Translations under genes and position numbers: made by a program
Assembly: GCF_001692325.1 (NCBI RefSeq)
Contig: NZ_LXKN01000014.1
Location: 1-64,000 of the forward strand
Direction: 5' to 3'
DNA from: Rhizobium sp. AC27/96
Lineage (GTDB): Bacteria > Pseudomonadota > Alphaproteobacteria > Rhizobiales > Rhizobiaceae
DNA: 64,000 bases
The notes under the pieces: generated by a model
What the model saw: only the letters and a program-made list of their open reading frames with translations
The model's database searches: none
What the model was told of the DNA's origin: nothing
Shown here: piece after piece, positions 38,141 through 47,642 of the stretch
Layout of the letters: every line of letters starts with the position of its first letter
Numbering within the stretch: position 1 is the stretch's first letter

Positions 38141-39133
38141 ATGTCGCGTGAAAACCCGTTCGCAAAACTGGATCTTTCCTCGCTGAACGAGAAAACGCCA
38201 ACGAAGCCTGGCTACGGCATGACGGGCGCTGCAAAGACAGTCGTCCGGTCCATTGAGGACCTAGCGGAGAATACGAAGAAGCTCATGGAGGGCGAGGTGA
38301 TCGTGGATTTGGATCCGCGACTCCTCGACGTCTCGTTCATAGCCGATCGACTTTCAGACGACGGCGAGGAATTTCAGGAGCTCAAGCAAGCGATCAAAGA
38401 ATCTGGGCAAACGACACCTATTCTGGTTCGACCCAGTTCGTCAGACGGACAACGCTACATGGTCGTCTTCGGCCATCGTCGCCTCAAGGTCGCTCGAGAA
38501 CTCGGAATACCGGTCAAGGCCGTCGTCAAGAAGCTGGACGACATCACCTCTGCGATTGCGCAAGGACAGGAAAACTCCGCCCGCTTAAATCTCTCGTTTA
38601 TTGAGCGTGCTTATTTCGCACAGAACCTGATCGCGTCCGGGATGACGAAGGACGTGGTCAGATCTTCGCTGGCGATTGATGAGGCAATGCTCTCCAAAAT
38701 GCTAGGCGTGGTCGATGTGGTCCCTGCCCCGGTCATCCAGGCTCTCGGTGCGTCCAAGAAGATCGGCCGCGACAAGTGGCTGAGCTTGCGCCAGCTGCTG
38801 CTGACCCCTGCCCTTCTGAAGATCGCCACGGGCTATGTGGAAACGGCCGAGTTTCTGAAGCTTGAGGAAGAGGCGAGGTTCGATAACCTGCACGGGTATC
38901 TGGCTCGGTACAAGAACAAGTCAGCGGCCAAGAATCCGAAAGGTCCGAGGTCGGCGAAAGAATGGACGTCGATTGACAGTTCTCTGAGTCTCACAATGAA
39001 TGCCAGGTCAAAGAAGGTCGCGATCGAGCTTTCGAATGCGGAAGCCAAACCCTTCAGCGATTGGCTTTCTAGTCGCATGGATCGTTTGTACGACGAATAC
39101 AGACAGTCCAAACCTGAACGCAACGGAGATTAG
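38141..39133 (+). CDS. repB: Plasmid partition protein RepB (ParB-like)
   Basis: A 330-residue centromere-binding protein. The ParB N-terminal domain has TTPILVRPSSS and VVFGHRRLKVARELG, followed by the HTH region (SFIERAYFAQNLIASGMTKD). Length and order are standard for repABC. It begins 84 bp after repA, with repeat A in between. Confidence 0.94.
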   Translation: MSRENPFAKLDLSSLNEKTPTKPGYGMTGAAKTVVRSIEDLAENTKKLMEGEVIVDLDPRLLDVSFIADRLSDDGEEFQELKQAIKESGQTTPILVRPSSSDGQRYMVVFGHRRLKVARELGIPVKAVVKKLDDITSAIAQGQENSARLNLSFIERAYFAQNLIASGMTKDVVRSSLAIDEAMLSKMLGVVDVVPAPVIQALGASKKIGRDKWLSLRQLLLTPALLKIATGYVETAEFLKLEEEARFDNLHGYLARYKNKSAAKNPKGPRSAKEWTSIDSSLSLTMNARSKKVAIELSNAEAKPFSDWLSSRMDRLYDEYRQSKPERNGD

Positions 39134-39290
39134 ACCGCAAAAGAAAAAGGCCCCCAAACGGCAAACCGCGGAAGCCTCTCTCGTTATCCTTAGCAAGATC
39201 GAGAATCGCATTTCCCGGAATCACAGTCAAGAGTCTTTGGCACCGATTTGGTGAGCGGATTTCTTTTGCCTGAAGAAAGGTGAGAGAGAA
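39134..39290 (-). ncRNA. Counter-transcribed RNA region (incA/ctRNA) between repB and repC
   Basis: The 157-bp repB-repC gap holds a minus-strand terminator: AGGCTTCC pairs with GGGGGCCT across a GCGGTTTGCCGTTT loop, followed by a T-rich TTTTTCTTTT run (ending near 39136). This is the hallmark of the small antisense RNA that limits repC expression in all repABC plasmids. The 5' end is not determined; the RNA probably covers about 39136-39200. Confidence 0.75.
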
Positions 39291-40529
39291 ATGCATACGG
39301 GACATGTGACGACGCCTTTTGGGCGGCGGCCGATGACGCTTGCCTTGGTGAAGGGCCAGCTTGAGGTCGCCGAGTTAAAACCCACTGCACGCGTTGAAAA
39401 GTGGAAAGTGTTTCGCGACGTCTGCGAGGCACGAGAACGCTTCGGCCTCCAGGACAGAGCGCTTGCCGTTCTCGACGCGCTGTTGACGTTTCATCCTGAG
39501 ACGGAGCTCGATGCGGAGCAGGGCCTTGTCGTTTTTCCTTCGAACGGCCAGCTATCGGTGCGCGCGCACGGGATCACCGGAACCACGCTACGGCGACACT
39601 TGGCGGCGCTCGTAGAGGCTGGGCTCATCCAGCGCCGTGACAGCCCCAACGGAAAGCGCTACGCGCATCGCAACCGCGACGGTGAGATCGAACAAGCATA
39701 TGGCTTCGATCTCGCGCCGCTGGTGGCGCGCGCGGCAGAGTTTGCAGCAGCTGCGCAGGACATCGCAGCTGAACGAATTCGCTTTCGCCGCGCGAAGGAA
39801 GCATTGACCATTTGCCGGCGAGACGTTCGGAAATTGATTACAGCAGCGATTGAGGAGGGAGTGTCGGGCGACTGGCTTGCCGTGGAAGGCATGTGCGCAG
39901 GCATTCTTGGGCGTCTGCCGCGGTATCCTTCCCGGGCGCAGGTAGAAGCTACGCTCGATGAAATGGAGCTTCTCAGGGGAGAAGTCCTCAACATCCTGGA
40001 AATTCATGTTAAAACTGAAAATACAGATGGCAATGGTGTTCAAAATGGATGCCACATACAGAATTCAAAAACCGAATCCATCTATGAACTTGAACCTAGC
40101 TCTGAAAAAGAGCAGGGCGAAGTGGGGCGGCTAGAACCACAAACGGTGAGCGGGCGGCGGGCCGAGGCGAAACGGGAGCCCATCAAGTCGTTCCCGCTGG
40201 GCATGGTCCTGCGAGCTTGCCCCCAGATCGTCGACTACGGGCCGGGTGGTGGCATATCGCACTGGCGCGAGCTCATGGCAGCCGCGGTGCTGGTCCGGTC
40301 GATGCTCGGTGTCAGCCCGTCAGCCTATCAGGATGCTTGCGATGCCATGGGGCCTGAGAATGCAGCCGTGGCGATAGCGTGCATTCTCGAGCGATCGAAT
40401 TTTATCAACTCAGCCGGCGGGTATCTGAGGGATCTGACGAGACGCTCGGAACGCGGCGAGTTTTCGCTGGGGCCGATGTTGATGGCTTTGATGAGGTCCG
40501 CGGGCGACGGCCGGCTGCTTGCTGGGTGA
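39291..40529 (+). CDS. repC: Replication initiator RepC
   Basis: A 412-residue initiator of the RepC family. The N-terminal DNA-binding domain has HGITGTTLRRHLAALVEAGL (winged helix) and the C-terminal domain includes ISHWRELMAAAVLVRSMLGV. An AT-rich stretch inside the gene (about 40005-40100) matches the position where oriV lies in repABC plasmids. AAGGTGAGAG precedes the ATG. Confidence 0.95.
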   Translation: MHTGHVTTPFGRRPMTLALVKGQLEVAELKPTARVEKWKVFRDVCEARERFGLQDRALAVLDALLTFHPETELDAEQGLVVFPSNGQLSVRAHGITGTTLRRHLAALVEAGLIQRRDSPNGKRYAHRNRDGEIEQAYGFDLAPLVARAAEFAAAAQDIAAERIRFRRAKEALTICRRDVRKLITAAIEEGVSGDWLAVEGMCAGILGRLPRYPSRAQVEATLDEMELLRGEVLNILEIHVKTENTDGNGVQNGCHIQNSKTESIYELEPSSEKEQGEVGRLEPQTVSGRRAEAKREPIKSFPLGMVLRACPQIVDYGPGGGISHWRELMAAAVLVRSMLGVSPSAYQDACDAMGPENAAVAIACILERSNFINSAGGYLRDLTRRSERGEFSLGPMLMALMRSAGDGRLLAG

Positions 40530-40566
40530 TACGGCTGGGGTAGCGTGACGAGTTCGTTTGTTCCTT

Positions 40567-40633
40567 ACTTGTCAGCCGGTTTTTTTCGCCGTTTCTCTAT
40601 TGAAAACAGGGCCTTATTGAAGTTGAACGCAAT
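40567..40633. repeat. Direct repeat B downstream of repC
   Basis: The second copy of the element described at 38060. It starts ACTTGTCAGCCGG, then T-run, GCCG, GCCTTATTGAAGTTGAACGC. The pair brackets repB and repC. Confidence 0.7.
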
Positions 40634-40684
40634 TTTTCAATCGTGGAGAAGGATCGTCCCGATTGCTTTGAAAGGTTATCGCGA

Positions 40685-41344
40685 ATGGACGACGAGTTGA
40701 GAATCTATTGCCTGAGGCTCTTCGAGGCTTGCCTGGCGCAGATCCGGAGCGGTCAACTTGGTCCGAGCGTTCTTACGTCGAGAGAATTTGAGCAGACGCT
40801 GGTCGTTCTCTGCGAAAAGCTGAGGACTAGGTCGCCGAGTTCCGAGAGTGTGGAATCGGCCGGCCAATACATTCACATGATCGTGCGCGCGGGCGTCGAG
40901 GAAGCCGAGGGTGGATTGGCACACCTCAGAAACTGGCTGCGAGGATCCACCGACATCATTATCTGTGACCCGTACCTCCTGAAATTTTCGCCGTCTGATC
41001 TGTACAAGGATGTTTCTGAATACGCTGATGAACTGGCGAAACTCCTTCCGGCGTCAGCGAAACGCGTGGACCTGTACACAAACAGCTATGCAAACGCGGT
41101 TCGTCCAGTGGTCTTGAGCGCATTGAAGCAGGGTCGAAACGTGCGTCACTTTAGCTCGGACAAGCTGCACGATCGGTTTGTTATCAAGGACGGATCCCAC
41201 GGAAAAATGATCGGAACATCATTTGGAGGTTTCGGCAGGAAGTTTTTCGGGATGCTTGATCTTGAATCCGGCGATGTTGCCACCATCCGACAAGAGCTTC
41301 ACAATTCGTGCCCAATACCTGTACTGAATGGACATCGGCGCTGA
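40685..41344 (+). CDS. PLD-fold-like hypothetical protein
   Basis: A 219-residue protein from ATG 40685 (GAAAGG upstream); a GTG at 40643 would add 14 residues. The C-terminal half has DIIICDPYLL and LHDRFVIKDGSHGKMIGTSFGG, resembling the HDR-type variant of phospholipase D/MITD1-like domains where HxK is degenerate. The N-terminal half is helical with no recognised domain. It is convergent with the adjacent three-gene cluster and may belong to the same accessory module. Function unknown; nucleic-acid or membrane binding is possible. Confidence 0.55.
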   Translation: MDDELRIYCLRLFEACLAQIRSGQLGPSVLTSREFEQTLVVLCEKLRTRSPSSESVESAGQYIHMIVRAGVEEAEGGLAHLRNWLRGSTDIIICDPYLLKFSPSDLYKDVSEYADELAKLLPASAKRVDLYTNSYANAVRPVVLSALKQGRNVRHFSSDKLHDRFVIKDGSHGKMIGTSFGGFGRKFFGMLDLESGDVATIRQELHNSCPIPVLNGHRR

Positions 41345-41372
41345 AGGCTGCCGCTGGCTCTTAGGAAGCCGT

Positions 41373-42290
41373 TCAAAGCGATGCGGAAGTGGATAGCTTT
41401 GTCGGCTTGCTGGGAGGATGAAAATCGAGCGTAGAGAGGGTGCCAAAGATGTCATTCAAAAAGGCGTCGTATGATTCCAGGTGACGCCGCATAAATTCAT
41501 CGATGGCGATATAGCCCTTTGCTGGTGAATAAGTGACGGAATGATCCAAGGCCTGGATGGTGCCGTCAGGGAAAGTTGCGACAGCGTGCTTTCGAAATTC
41601 GTTTAAGCCGAGCGGGACGTCGGCGTCCATCGATCTGGATCTTCTCGTATCGGAAACCCGCTCTGGAATGCTTTTGGGCACAACAATCGGAAGTGACACA
41701 GTCGACGTCAGTCCATCATGCGACACTCGCCACCCTGAAGCAGGGGAGGCAACGACCAACCGATGGACGGTTTCATCGCGGTATGCCCGCAGAGCCAGGA
41801 TCCAATCTCGGTGCGCTTTCACGACCTCAAGCATCGGCGCAACCTTGCCCTCGTCTACCATCTTGACCAGGGTCGTGATCGAGTGCGCCGATACACCGGA
41901 AATCGATCTCGACGCAAAAACGCTCGCAAAGTCGAGCCCGGATCTGAGTGCTCCGAGAAAAGCACCGAGTTCGTGAACATATTCGCCCTTCGAAATTGAA
42001 AGGGAGACCGAAAATGCCCCCTTGCTTGGTTTCGTATTCGGCGCATGTTTCAGGGCTGCACGCTGGGAAGCCTTGAGATCGTTCGCCAAGTGCCGCCTGA
42101 CATTCACCAGATGGTACGCTGCTGCTTCGCGTTTGCGCACGGAAAACATGACTTGGGTCTCGTAATACTCTTTGTCGGCAAGTTTCGGAAAAAACGGCTT
42201 GAAGCCATCCGTAGGGCATGCGTCCAGCGCCTCAAAGACCTTGTTCAGTGAAGCGGTGAAGGCCGGGTGGCTCTTAGAACTTTTAGGCAT
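41373..42290 (-). CDS. HEPN-like hypothetical protein
   Basis: A 305-residue, mainly helical protein without a firm family match. Near the middle LRAYRDETVHRLV contains R171 and H176 in an Rx4H arrangement, the catalytic signature of HEPN ribonucleases. It is the last gene of a minus-strand trio, 35 bp behind the DUF2971-like gene. If the motif is real, it would be the toxic RNase effector of a defence module. The assignment rests on one motif and helical context. Confidence 0.5.
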   Translation of the reverse strand: MPKSSKSHPAFTASLNKVFEALDACPTDGFKPFFPKLADKEYYETQVMFSVRKREAAAYHLVNVRRHLANDLKASQRAALKHAPNTKPSKGAFSVSLSISKGEYVHELGAFLGALRSGLDFASVFASRSISGVSAHSITTLVKMVDEGKVAPMLEVVKAHRDWILALRAYRDETVHRLVVASPASGWRVSHDGLTSTVSLPIVVPKSIPERVSDTRRSRSMDADVPLGLNEFRKHAVATFPDGTIQALDHSVTYSPAKGYIAIDEFMRRHLESYDAFLNDIFGTLSTLDFHPPSKPTKLSTSASL

Positions 42291-42324
42291 GGCTTTGCTT
42301 TTCAGTTACAAGGTGTGCACGCGT

Positions 42325-43209
42325 TCACGTGATTGGGGTGTCCTCGAAAGTCGTTCCCTTGATGGCTGCCCGCACGGCGTCGGGAGTGCACCGGGGTCCG
42401 GATCGAATTCCAACGAGTTCAATTCCGCACCAAGGGTCTAAGACCGGCGATCCGGAAACCCCGATTTGCACGGGCCAAGCTTCGCTTCGGACATCGCTGA
42501 TGGCGTTATTGATGCCGCCTTCATGACGTTTGATCAGCAAGCGGATCTCCTCTTCGTAGCTGTATGTCTGAGGCAGATAGAAAGCGCAAATCCGCGATAG
42601 TGTCCAAGGGATGTATGTCATACCGATTTTCGCCAGCTCGTCATTGATACGTCGAAATGCGGTTTTGCTGTGCTGATAACTCATGGCGCGCACGTCGCAT
42701 GCTGGTTCAGGGGTAAGGGACAGCTGAAGGCAGGCGCCTTTTCCCTCATTTGCGAACCCTTTCCAAAGGTCGAGCTCGTTTTGGTTTCCTGGCTTGGTCA
42801 GCGACAGAAAGAAGAGGTTGTCCGTCAAATCCTCGAACACGGCTCGGCAATTGTCATCTACGGCAAGATAACCGTCGAGATGATGATCGATTGCAAAGGT
42901 CTTGAATTCATCCTGATGCAGGTAATTGGAGACGGGTCTGAGCAGGATCTGCGAGGATGCAGCAATTGCCTTCAACGCGTGCAATGGCGCGTAATGCTCG
43001 AGCAGCACCGGGCCAGCCTCGCGAGGGAAGTCGACGCCAAGCACGGCCTCGGCGAGTGCGCCGCTATTGGACGTGAATTCTGTAACCCGCTTCCCATCAT
43101 CCGAAACTACAAGCTTGCGCTCGCGAAAGACGTCACTCGGCATTGCGTTGCCAAGCTCAGCGGAGAAAACCTGTTCGATCTTGTCGAAAAGTTCGAGGTG
43201 ACTAGTCAT
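42325..43209 (-). CDS. DUF2971-family-like protein
   Basis: About 294 residues from ATG 43209; the frame is open to a TTG at 43290. The segment FFLSLTKPGNQNELDLWKGF then ANEGKGACLQLSL strongly resembles the DUF2971 core, and YSYEEEIRLLIK matches its later motif. Members often occur in defence and mobile islands; the activity is unknown. Middle gene of the trio, about 110 bp after the PD-(D/E)XK-like gene with this start. Confidence 0.6.
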   Translation of the reverse strand: MTSHLELFDKIEQVFSAELGNAMPSDVFRERKLVVSDDGKRVTEFTSNSGALAEAVLGVDFPREAGPVLLEHYAPLHALKAIAASSQILLRPVSNYLHQDEFKTFAIDHHLDGYLAVDDNCRAVFEDLTDNLFFLSLTKPGNQNELDLWKGFANEGKGACLQLSLTPEPACDVRAMSYQHSKTAFRRINDELAKIGMTYIPWTLSRICAFYLPQTYSYEEEIRLLIKRHEGGINNAISDVRSEAWPVQIGVSGSPVLDPWCGIELVGIRSGPRCTPDAVRAAIKGTTFEDTPIT

Positions 43210-43319
43210 AAGTGATCCGATTGGCATCGCTGTGAAAAATGCATGATGAGACCGGCCAACGTGCGGAGTATGAGCGCCACAAAAATCCAATGGCGCCGGT
43301 CTCTTTCGCTCCAGTCAAG

Positions 43320-44705
43320 TTACCGGCGCCCGTGCGGTCTGCGCCTGAGAATCAATGGCTTCTCCGGATCCTGTTCATCGTCGACAATGTCGTGCCCGGA
43401 TTCCTTGATCGATGTTTGTATAGCAGCAACGGCACCTCGGCCGCCGTCCATCGCCGCGTCTATCAAAGCGTAGAGATGGTCGGTGGTAGCGCCGCGTGAG
43501 CCGATATATCCGGATCGTACAAGCTCAACGAAGGCATCGGTTCGAAGGTATTGGTTGCGAAGCCCGCTATACGTTAACCAGAACCCGTCTCTCGGCCCTT
43601 TGAAGACGCCACTTTCCCTTAGGTGGTTGAAGTGACCGAGACTTAACATCACACTGGACGTGCTTGTGGAGGCATAACGTTTGACAAGCTTCAGGAAGAA
43701 AGCGCTGCTATTGAGGCGGTAGTCGCCAGCAGGTGCAAGGTCCCGATCGTAGCTCTCCATGAGCTTGAGTTCCGCCTCGAACTGATCATCGATGGGAACA
43801 ATCCATTCCTTTTCGTCCAACTCTTCAAAGCTATGTTTACCGCGCACTTCGGTATGCCGGCCGCGCGGTTGGGGCTCCATCATCTTGTATTGAACCATAA
43901 CCAGAGATTTCTGGAGCTGATTGAAGTAGATGAGATCAATGCCCAAGAGGGTTTCTAGCGGCCTTTTGTTTGCTGTGATCACCTCCAACTGCTCGCCAGG
44001 CTTTTCGAAGATTGCTCGCCCTGTCACGTCACTCTCGGACAATCTCCAGCCTTCGATTGCACGTGCATCGTGCTCTATTACCGCGTCCTCTAGGAGCCTG
44101 ACGCCCGCAAGCGCTGTCTCTTTTGGGAGATAGACAGATTTCGCTCCAGAGATAAGGCCAAACGCCTTCAGAGCTAACTCCACGGCGTCCTGTTGCGATG
44201 CCCGAGCATCTTGAAAGTGAGTAGGCCTTTTCAGTTGGCCGAGGACCAGTTGTATCGCCGTGGCGTTATCCGGGATTGAAGCGAGGTCGCGGATCAGTCT
44301 AACGCTGAGCTTCGGTGAGACTCGCACGAGCTGATCGCGCGACCGTGCGAGGGTGGTGGCCGCGGAGTTCAGCGACGTTGCCGCTAAAGGTGCCAGAAGC
44401 GCTTCAAGATCCCCTGGTTTGATAGGGCGCACGTGGTCAAACGCAATGCGGGAGTCGAAAGTCGATACCGATTGGACTGAACGAATCCAGCCGAGCCGAA
44501 GGCTGCAGAGGGGACTATCGACGACAATAAGGACAAGCGATTGTTTTCGCCCCGCCCTGGCAATGTGGTGAGGGAAAATCAAAGAAAATCCTCTCTCTCC
44601 GCGCCTCGTGTCGAGGATGTTTTCCCAGTCGTCGACACCGAGGTGAAGGATGCTAAGTCCGCGGCTTGTCAGAAGTTCGAGGTCTGCGTCGTCAAAATTC
44701 ATCAC
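43320..44705 (-). CDS. Large hypothetical protein with PD-(D/E)XK-like motif
   Basis: A 461-residue protein, first gene of the minus-strand trio. ANKRPLETLLGIDLIYFNQ and SLVMVQYKMM supply E251, D257 and QYK (272-274), an arrangement like the PD-(D/E)XK nuclease core. The N-terminal 200 residues show no recognised domain. A nuclease sensing or cutting foreign DNA is a reasonable hypothesis. No close family is recalled. Confidence 0.5.
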   Translation of the reverse strand: MMNFDDADLELLTSRGLSILHLGVDDWENILDTRRGERGFSLIFPHHIARAGRKQSLVLIVVDSPLCSLRLGWIRSVQSVSTFDSRIAFDHVRPIKPGDLEALLAPLAATSLNSAATTLARSRDQLVRVSPKLSVRLIRDLASIPDNATAIQLVLGQLKRPTHFQDARASQQDAVELALKAFGLISGAKSVYLPKETALAGVRLLEDAVIEHDARAIEGWRLSESDVTGRAIFEKPGEQLEVITANKRPLETLLGIDLIYFNQLQKSLVMVQYKMMEPQPRGRHTEVRGKHSFEELDEKEWIVPIDDQFEAELKLMESYDRDLAPAGDYRLNSSAFFLKLVKRYASTSTSSVMLSLGHFNHLRESGVFKGPRDGFWLTYSGLRNQYLRTDAFVELVRSGYIGSRGATTDHLYALIDAAMDGGRGAVAAIQTSIKESGHDIVDDEQDPEKPLILRRRPHGRR

Positions 44706-44793
44706 TGTTCCGATCGAGGTGCTCCAACCGGCAGTAGTAAATCGGGTTCGCTAAATTCTGGTAAGCGACAACCTTTAGTAATTTAGGTGACGG

Positions 44794-45951
44794 CTAAGAA
44801 AGGAGCCGAGCGCCTCGACCACTGCGCCGTGTCGCATGGTTGTAATAAGTGGATGCTTGTTGAACGGACCGATGACGTGACTGCTCCATCGCCTCCGGAA
44901 GAGGGATACCGCGATTGGCGGCTTCCGTCAGGTATCCCGACCGCAATCCGTGCGCCGAAAACTCGTCTGGCTCCAAACCAGCCATCTCCGCCCGCTGCTT
45001 CAAGATCGCATTGATCGACTGCGGATCGAGGGCCCGCCTCGACACCGTTCCCCAACGCCCGATCCCCCTAAACACATTTCCCTTATCGATCTTGGCCGCA
45101 ACCATCCAGGCACTCAAGGCTTCGACTGGGCGTCCGGAGAGGTAGACAACGTCGTCATGCTCGCCGCTCGTAGTCTTCGTCCGGCCAAGGTGGATGGCAA
45201 GCGAGGGGAGGGGAGGGCCGTCAGGCATTTCGATGGGCGGCTCTGTGGTCAACTGCTCCCGACGCAGTCCGGCGATCTCGCTACGCCGCCGGCCGCCGGA
45301 GGCGAAAGCGACCATTAGAATTGCCCGATCACGCAGATCGCGCAGGCTGTCCGTCGCGCAGGTCGCCAGCAGCTTAGCCAGCACGTCGCCGGTCACCGCC
45401 TTGGCGCTCTTGCGACGACGCGTTCGCGGAACGGCGCGCACGGCGAGGCGAATGGCGGATTTCAGGGCAGGGGAGGCGAAGGCGCCGTCGAGGCCGCGCC
45501 ATTTCGTCAGCGTCGACCAGTTGGCCAGCCGCCGGCGCACGGTGTTTGGCGCATGCGGGCCGATGGTTTTCAAAAAGCCCTGGCGCCGGAGGTTTTCGTC
45601 GACATCGGCCGGCATGCCGTGATCGGGGTCGGTCTCGCGCTTCTCTGGATCCCAAAGGTGATGGGCGACGAATTTCAACAGCAGCGCCTCAGGCGCCGGC
45701 CAGGGAAGGGACCTCCCCGTCGCCGCCAAGCCCCATGCTTCGAGATAGGTCAGATCGGAGGTCAGTGCCCGCAGCGTATTGGCGCCCATGCCCTCGTTGA
45801 CGAGATGACGCAGCGTCTCGACGTCCTGGTCGGTCAGCAGTTCGGCGAGTTCGTCGCGGCGCTCGAGCGGCAGCACCGATGCGATGGTGTCGAGTTCGAC
45901 GGCGCGACGCTCGACGCCAGAGAGGCTAGCCGATTTCCGTGGGGCCGCCAT
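44794..45951 (-). CDS. Tyrosine recombinase (site-specific)
   Basis: A 385-residue phage-integrase-family recombinase. Catalytic positions are visible: Arg in GGRRRSEIAGL, HxxR in HGLRSGY, a later His in SRHRSV, and Tyr in ASTYYNH. The N-terminal SAM-like domain includes GANTLRALTSDLTYLEAW. ATG 45951 overlaps the stop of the upstream small gene (TAATG), so the two are coupled. Such genes occur on rhizobial plasmids and may act in dimer resolution or element mobility. Confidence 0.88.
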   Translation of the reverse strand: MAAPRKSASLSGVERRAVELDTIASVLPLERRDELAELLTDQDVETLRHLVNEGMGANTLRALTSDLTYLEAWGLAATGRSLPWPAPEALLLKFVAHHLWDPEKRETDPDHGMPADVDENLRRQGFLKTIGPHAPNTVRRRLANWSTLTKWRGLDGAFASPALKSAIRLAVRAVPRTRRRKSAKAVTGDVLAKLLATCATDSLRDLRDRAILMVAFASGGRRRSEIAGLRREQLTTEPPIEMPDGPPLPSLAIHLGRTKTTSGEHDDVVYLSGRPVEALSAWMVAAKIDKGNVFRGIGRWGTVSRRALDPQSINAILKQRAEMAGLEPDEFSAHGLRSGYLTEAANRGIPLPEAMEQSRHRSVQQASTYYNHATRRSGRGARLLS

Positions 45952-46238
45952 TAGTCGATCTCGACATGCGGCCGCCAGCGGCGGATGATCTGAACAATCT
46001 CCGGCTTGTAGGCATCGGGATAGGACAGCGTCTCCTCGCGGGCGATAAAGGTGAAGACGGTGACGATGTCCTCGCAGATTTCGGGATCGAGATCGGCAAG
46101 GTCCGTCAGGTCGAAGCCGCCATGCACGTCGGCATTCCACCAGGCCAGCAGGAAGTTCGCGACACGGCGACTCTGTCCGGTATCGCCGTGCGCGACGTTG
46201 AGCAGCTTTTCGAGGGCAAAGCGGACGCGATCTTCCAT
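45951..46238 (-). CDS. Small conserved hypothetical protein
   Basis: A 95-residue acidic protein (MEDRVRFALEKLLNVAHGD at the start, Trp-rich middle AWWNADVHGGFDLTDL). It is likely helical. I know similar short proteins coupled to plasmid recombinases but no function. The one-base overlap with the recombinase start suggests equal-dose synthesis and perhaps a directionality or accessory role. Confidence 0.6.
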   Translation of the reverse strand: MEDRVRFALEKLLNVAHGDTGQSRRVANFLLAWWNADVHGGFDLTDLADLDPEICEDIVTVFTFIAREETLSYPDAYKPEIVQIIRRWRPHVEID

Positions 46239-46467
46239 GGATGGTGAGCCTTTCCGGCGATTGATGGCGCGACGATAGGGTGATTTGCGGGCCTTGTCGA
46301 TCTACCAGCGATAAGAGGTTGTTATCGATGGTTAGATACGCTTTAACAAAAGCAGCCTGTAATGAATGCTTGTGGCTTTTACTTCCCGATTTCAATTGAA
46401 GCGCTAAGCTGAGAATTCAGCCCCGATTTTCATCTAACCGTTTCACTGCGAGCAGGGGAGGGGTCGG

Positions 46468-47622
46468 TCAAAGCCCGGACGCCTTGGTCAGATTCACTCT
46501 GAACCGGTCCCGTCGGCGCTGATATTTTCGGGTCATTTCCGCCGAAGCGTGGCCGAGTTGCTTTTGCACGTAACGCTCATCCACTTCCGCCGAGGAGGCC
46601 AAGCCGGCACGCAGGGAGTGGCCGGAGAACATTTCCGCACGCTCGGCCTCGGTAAGGTCTGGACGCACGCCGGCAGCCAGTGCTGCCTTCTTGACGAGGC
46701 GTGCGACTTCCTGATCGAGCAGTCGATCGGGACCCACGTCTCTGCCCTGGCCGGTGACCCGTCGGAAGAGGGGGCCGTGCGCGATCCTCGCGAGGTTCAG
46801 CCAGGTCTGCAGCGCCGCGACCGGGCAGGTCGCGTCCGAGGAACCGCGGCCGATCTCCACTTCACGCCAGCCGCGTTTTCCGCGGACCGTCACGACCATG
46901 CCCTTGTCGAGGATCTCGACCCAGCCGCGACCCTCCTTCGTCTGGTCGCGGCCGACGTCGAGCCCGACGATCTCCGAGCGCCGCAGCCCGCCGGCAAAGC
47001 CGATCAGCAGCATTGCCCGGTCGCGCAAGCCCCGCAGCGTGCCGCGGTGAAGCGTCTCGAGCATGGCGATCAGGTGCTCGGGCAGAACCGCTTCCTTCTG
47101 GCGGGGAGGGGTGGCGTGGGTGTTGCGGATGCCGGCAAGCACTGTGGCGATGTGACGGTCCTTGCGGTCGAGTGGTGTGCCGCGCTGCACATAATTCCAC
47201 GTAATGGCAGAAAGGCGTCGCTCGATCGTGGTGACGGAACTCGGCTTGTGGCCGGTGATCGCAGCCCCGGAAGCACAGGCCGTTACATAGAGGCCAACGG
47301 TTTGCGGGTTCGGCGGCAGGATCTCCAGCCCTTGCCGGCGGCACCAGCCGGAAAAATGCTTCCAGTCGGAGGCATAGGCCTTGCGGGTGTTGGCGGAGCT
47401 GGCGGCCTCGACATAACCGCGCGCCTGATCGGCCAGCCGCTCCAGATGAGCAGGCAGGGCGAGGGACGCTTCCGGAAGAGGGGAGGGGGTCGCCGCATTG
47501 CGCGCGGAAACGTCGGCCGACACCTGCGGCGCCGAAAGATCGGCGTCGGGCGTCATGCTGCCAGACGGAGCAGCGCTCTCGGGAAGGTAACTTTCGCTGT
47601 TTTGCTCGATGATTTGCACCAT
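46468..47622 (-). CDS. Tyrosine integrase
   Basis: A 384-residue integrase. The catalytic set comprises Arg in GLRRSEIVGLD, HxxR in GHSLRAGL, His in QLGHAS, and Tyr in MTRKYQRRRD. The first 60 residues are low-complexity; the core-binding domain follows (ANTRKAYASDWKHFSGWC). It diverges from the DUF1403 gene across a region with two inverted repeats. Its target site is unknown. Confidence 0.9.
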   Translation of the reverse strand: MVQIIEQNSESYLPESAAPSGSMTPDADLSAPQVSADVSARNAATPSPLPEASLALPAHLERLADQARGYVEAASSANTRKAYASDWKHFSGWCRRQGLEILPPNPQTVGLYVTACASGAAITGHKPSSVTTIERRLSAITWNYVQRGTPLDRKDRHIATVLAGIRNTHATPPRQKEAVLPEHLIAMLETLHRGTLRGLRDRAMLLIGFAGGLRRSEIVGLDVGRDQTKEGRGWVEILDKGMVVTVRGKRGWREVEIGRGSSDATCPVAALQTWLNLARIAHGPLFRRVTGQGRDVGPDRLLDQEVARLVKKAALAAGVRPDLTEAERAEMFSGHSLRAGLASSAEVDERYVQKQLGHASAEMTRKYQRRRDRFRVNLTKASGL

Positions 47623-47642
47623 TTCTCTATAATGACAGAAAT

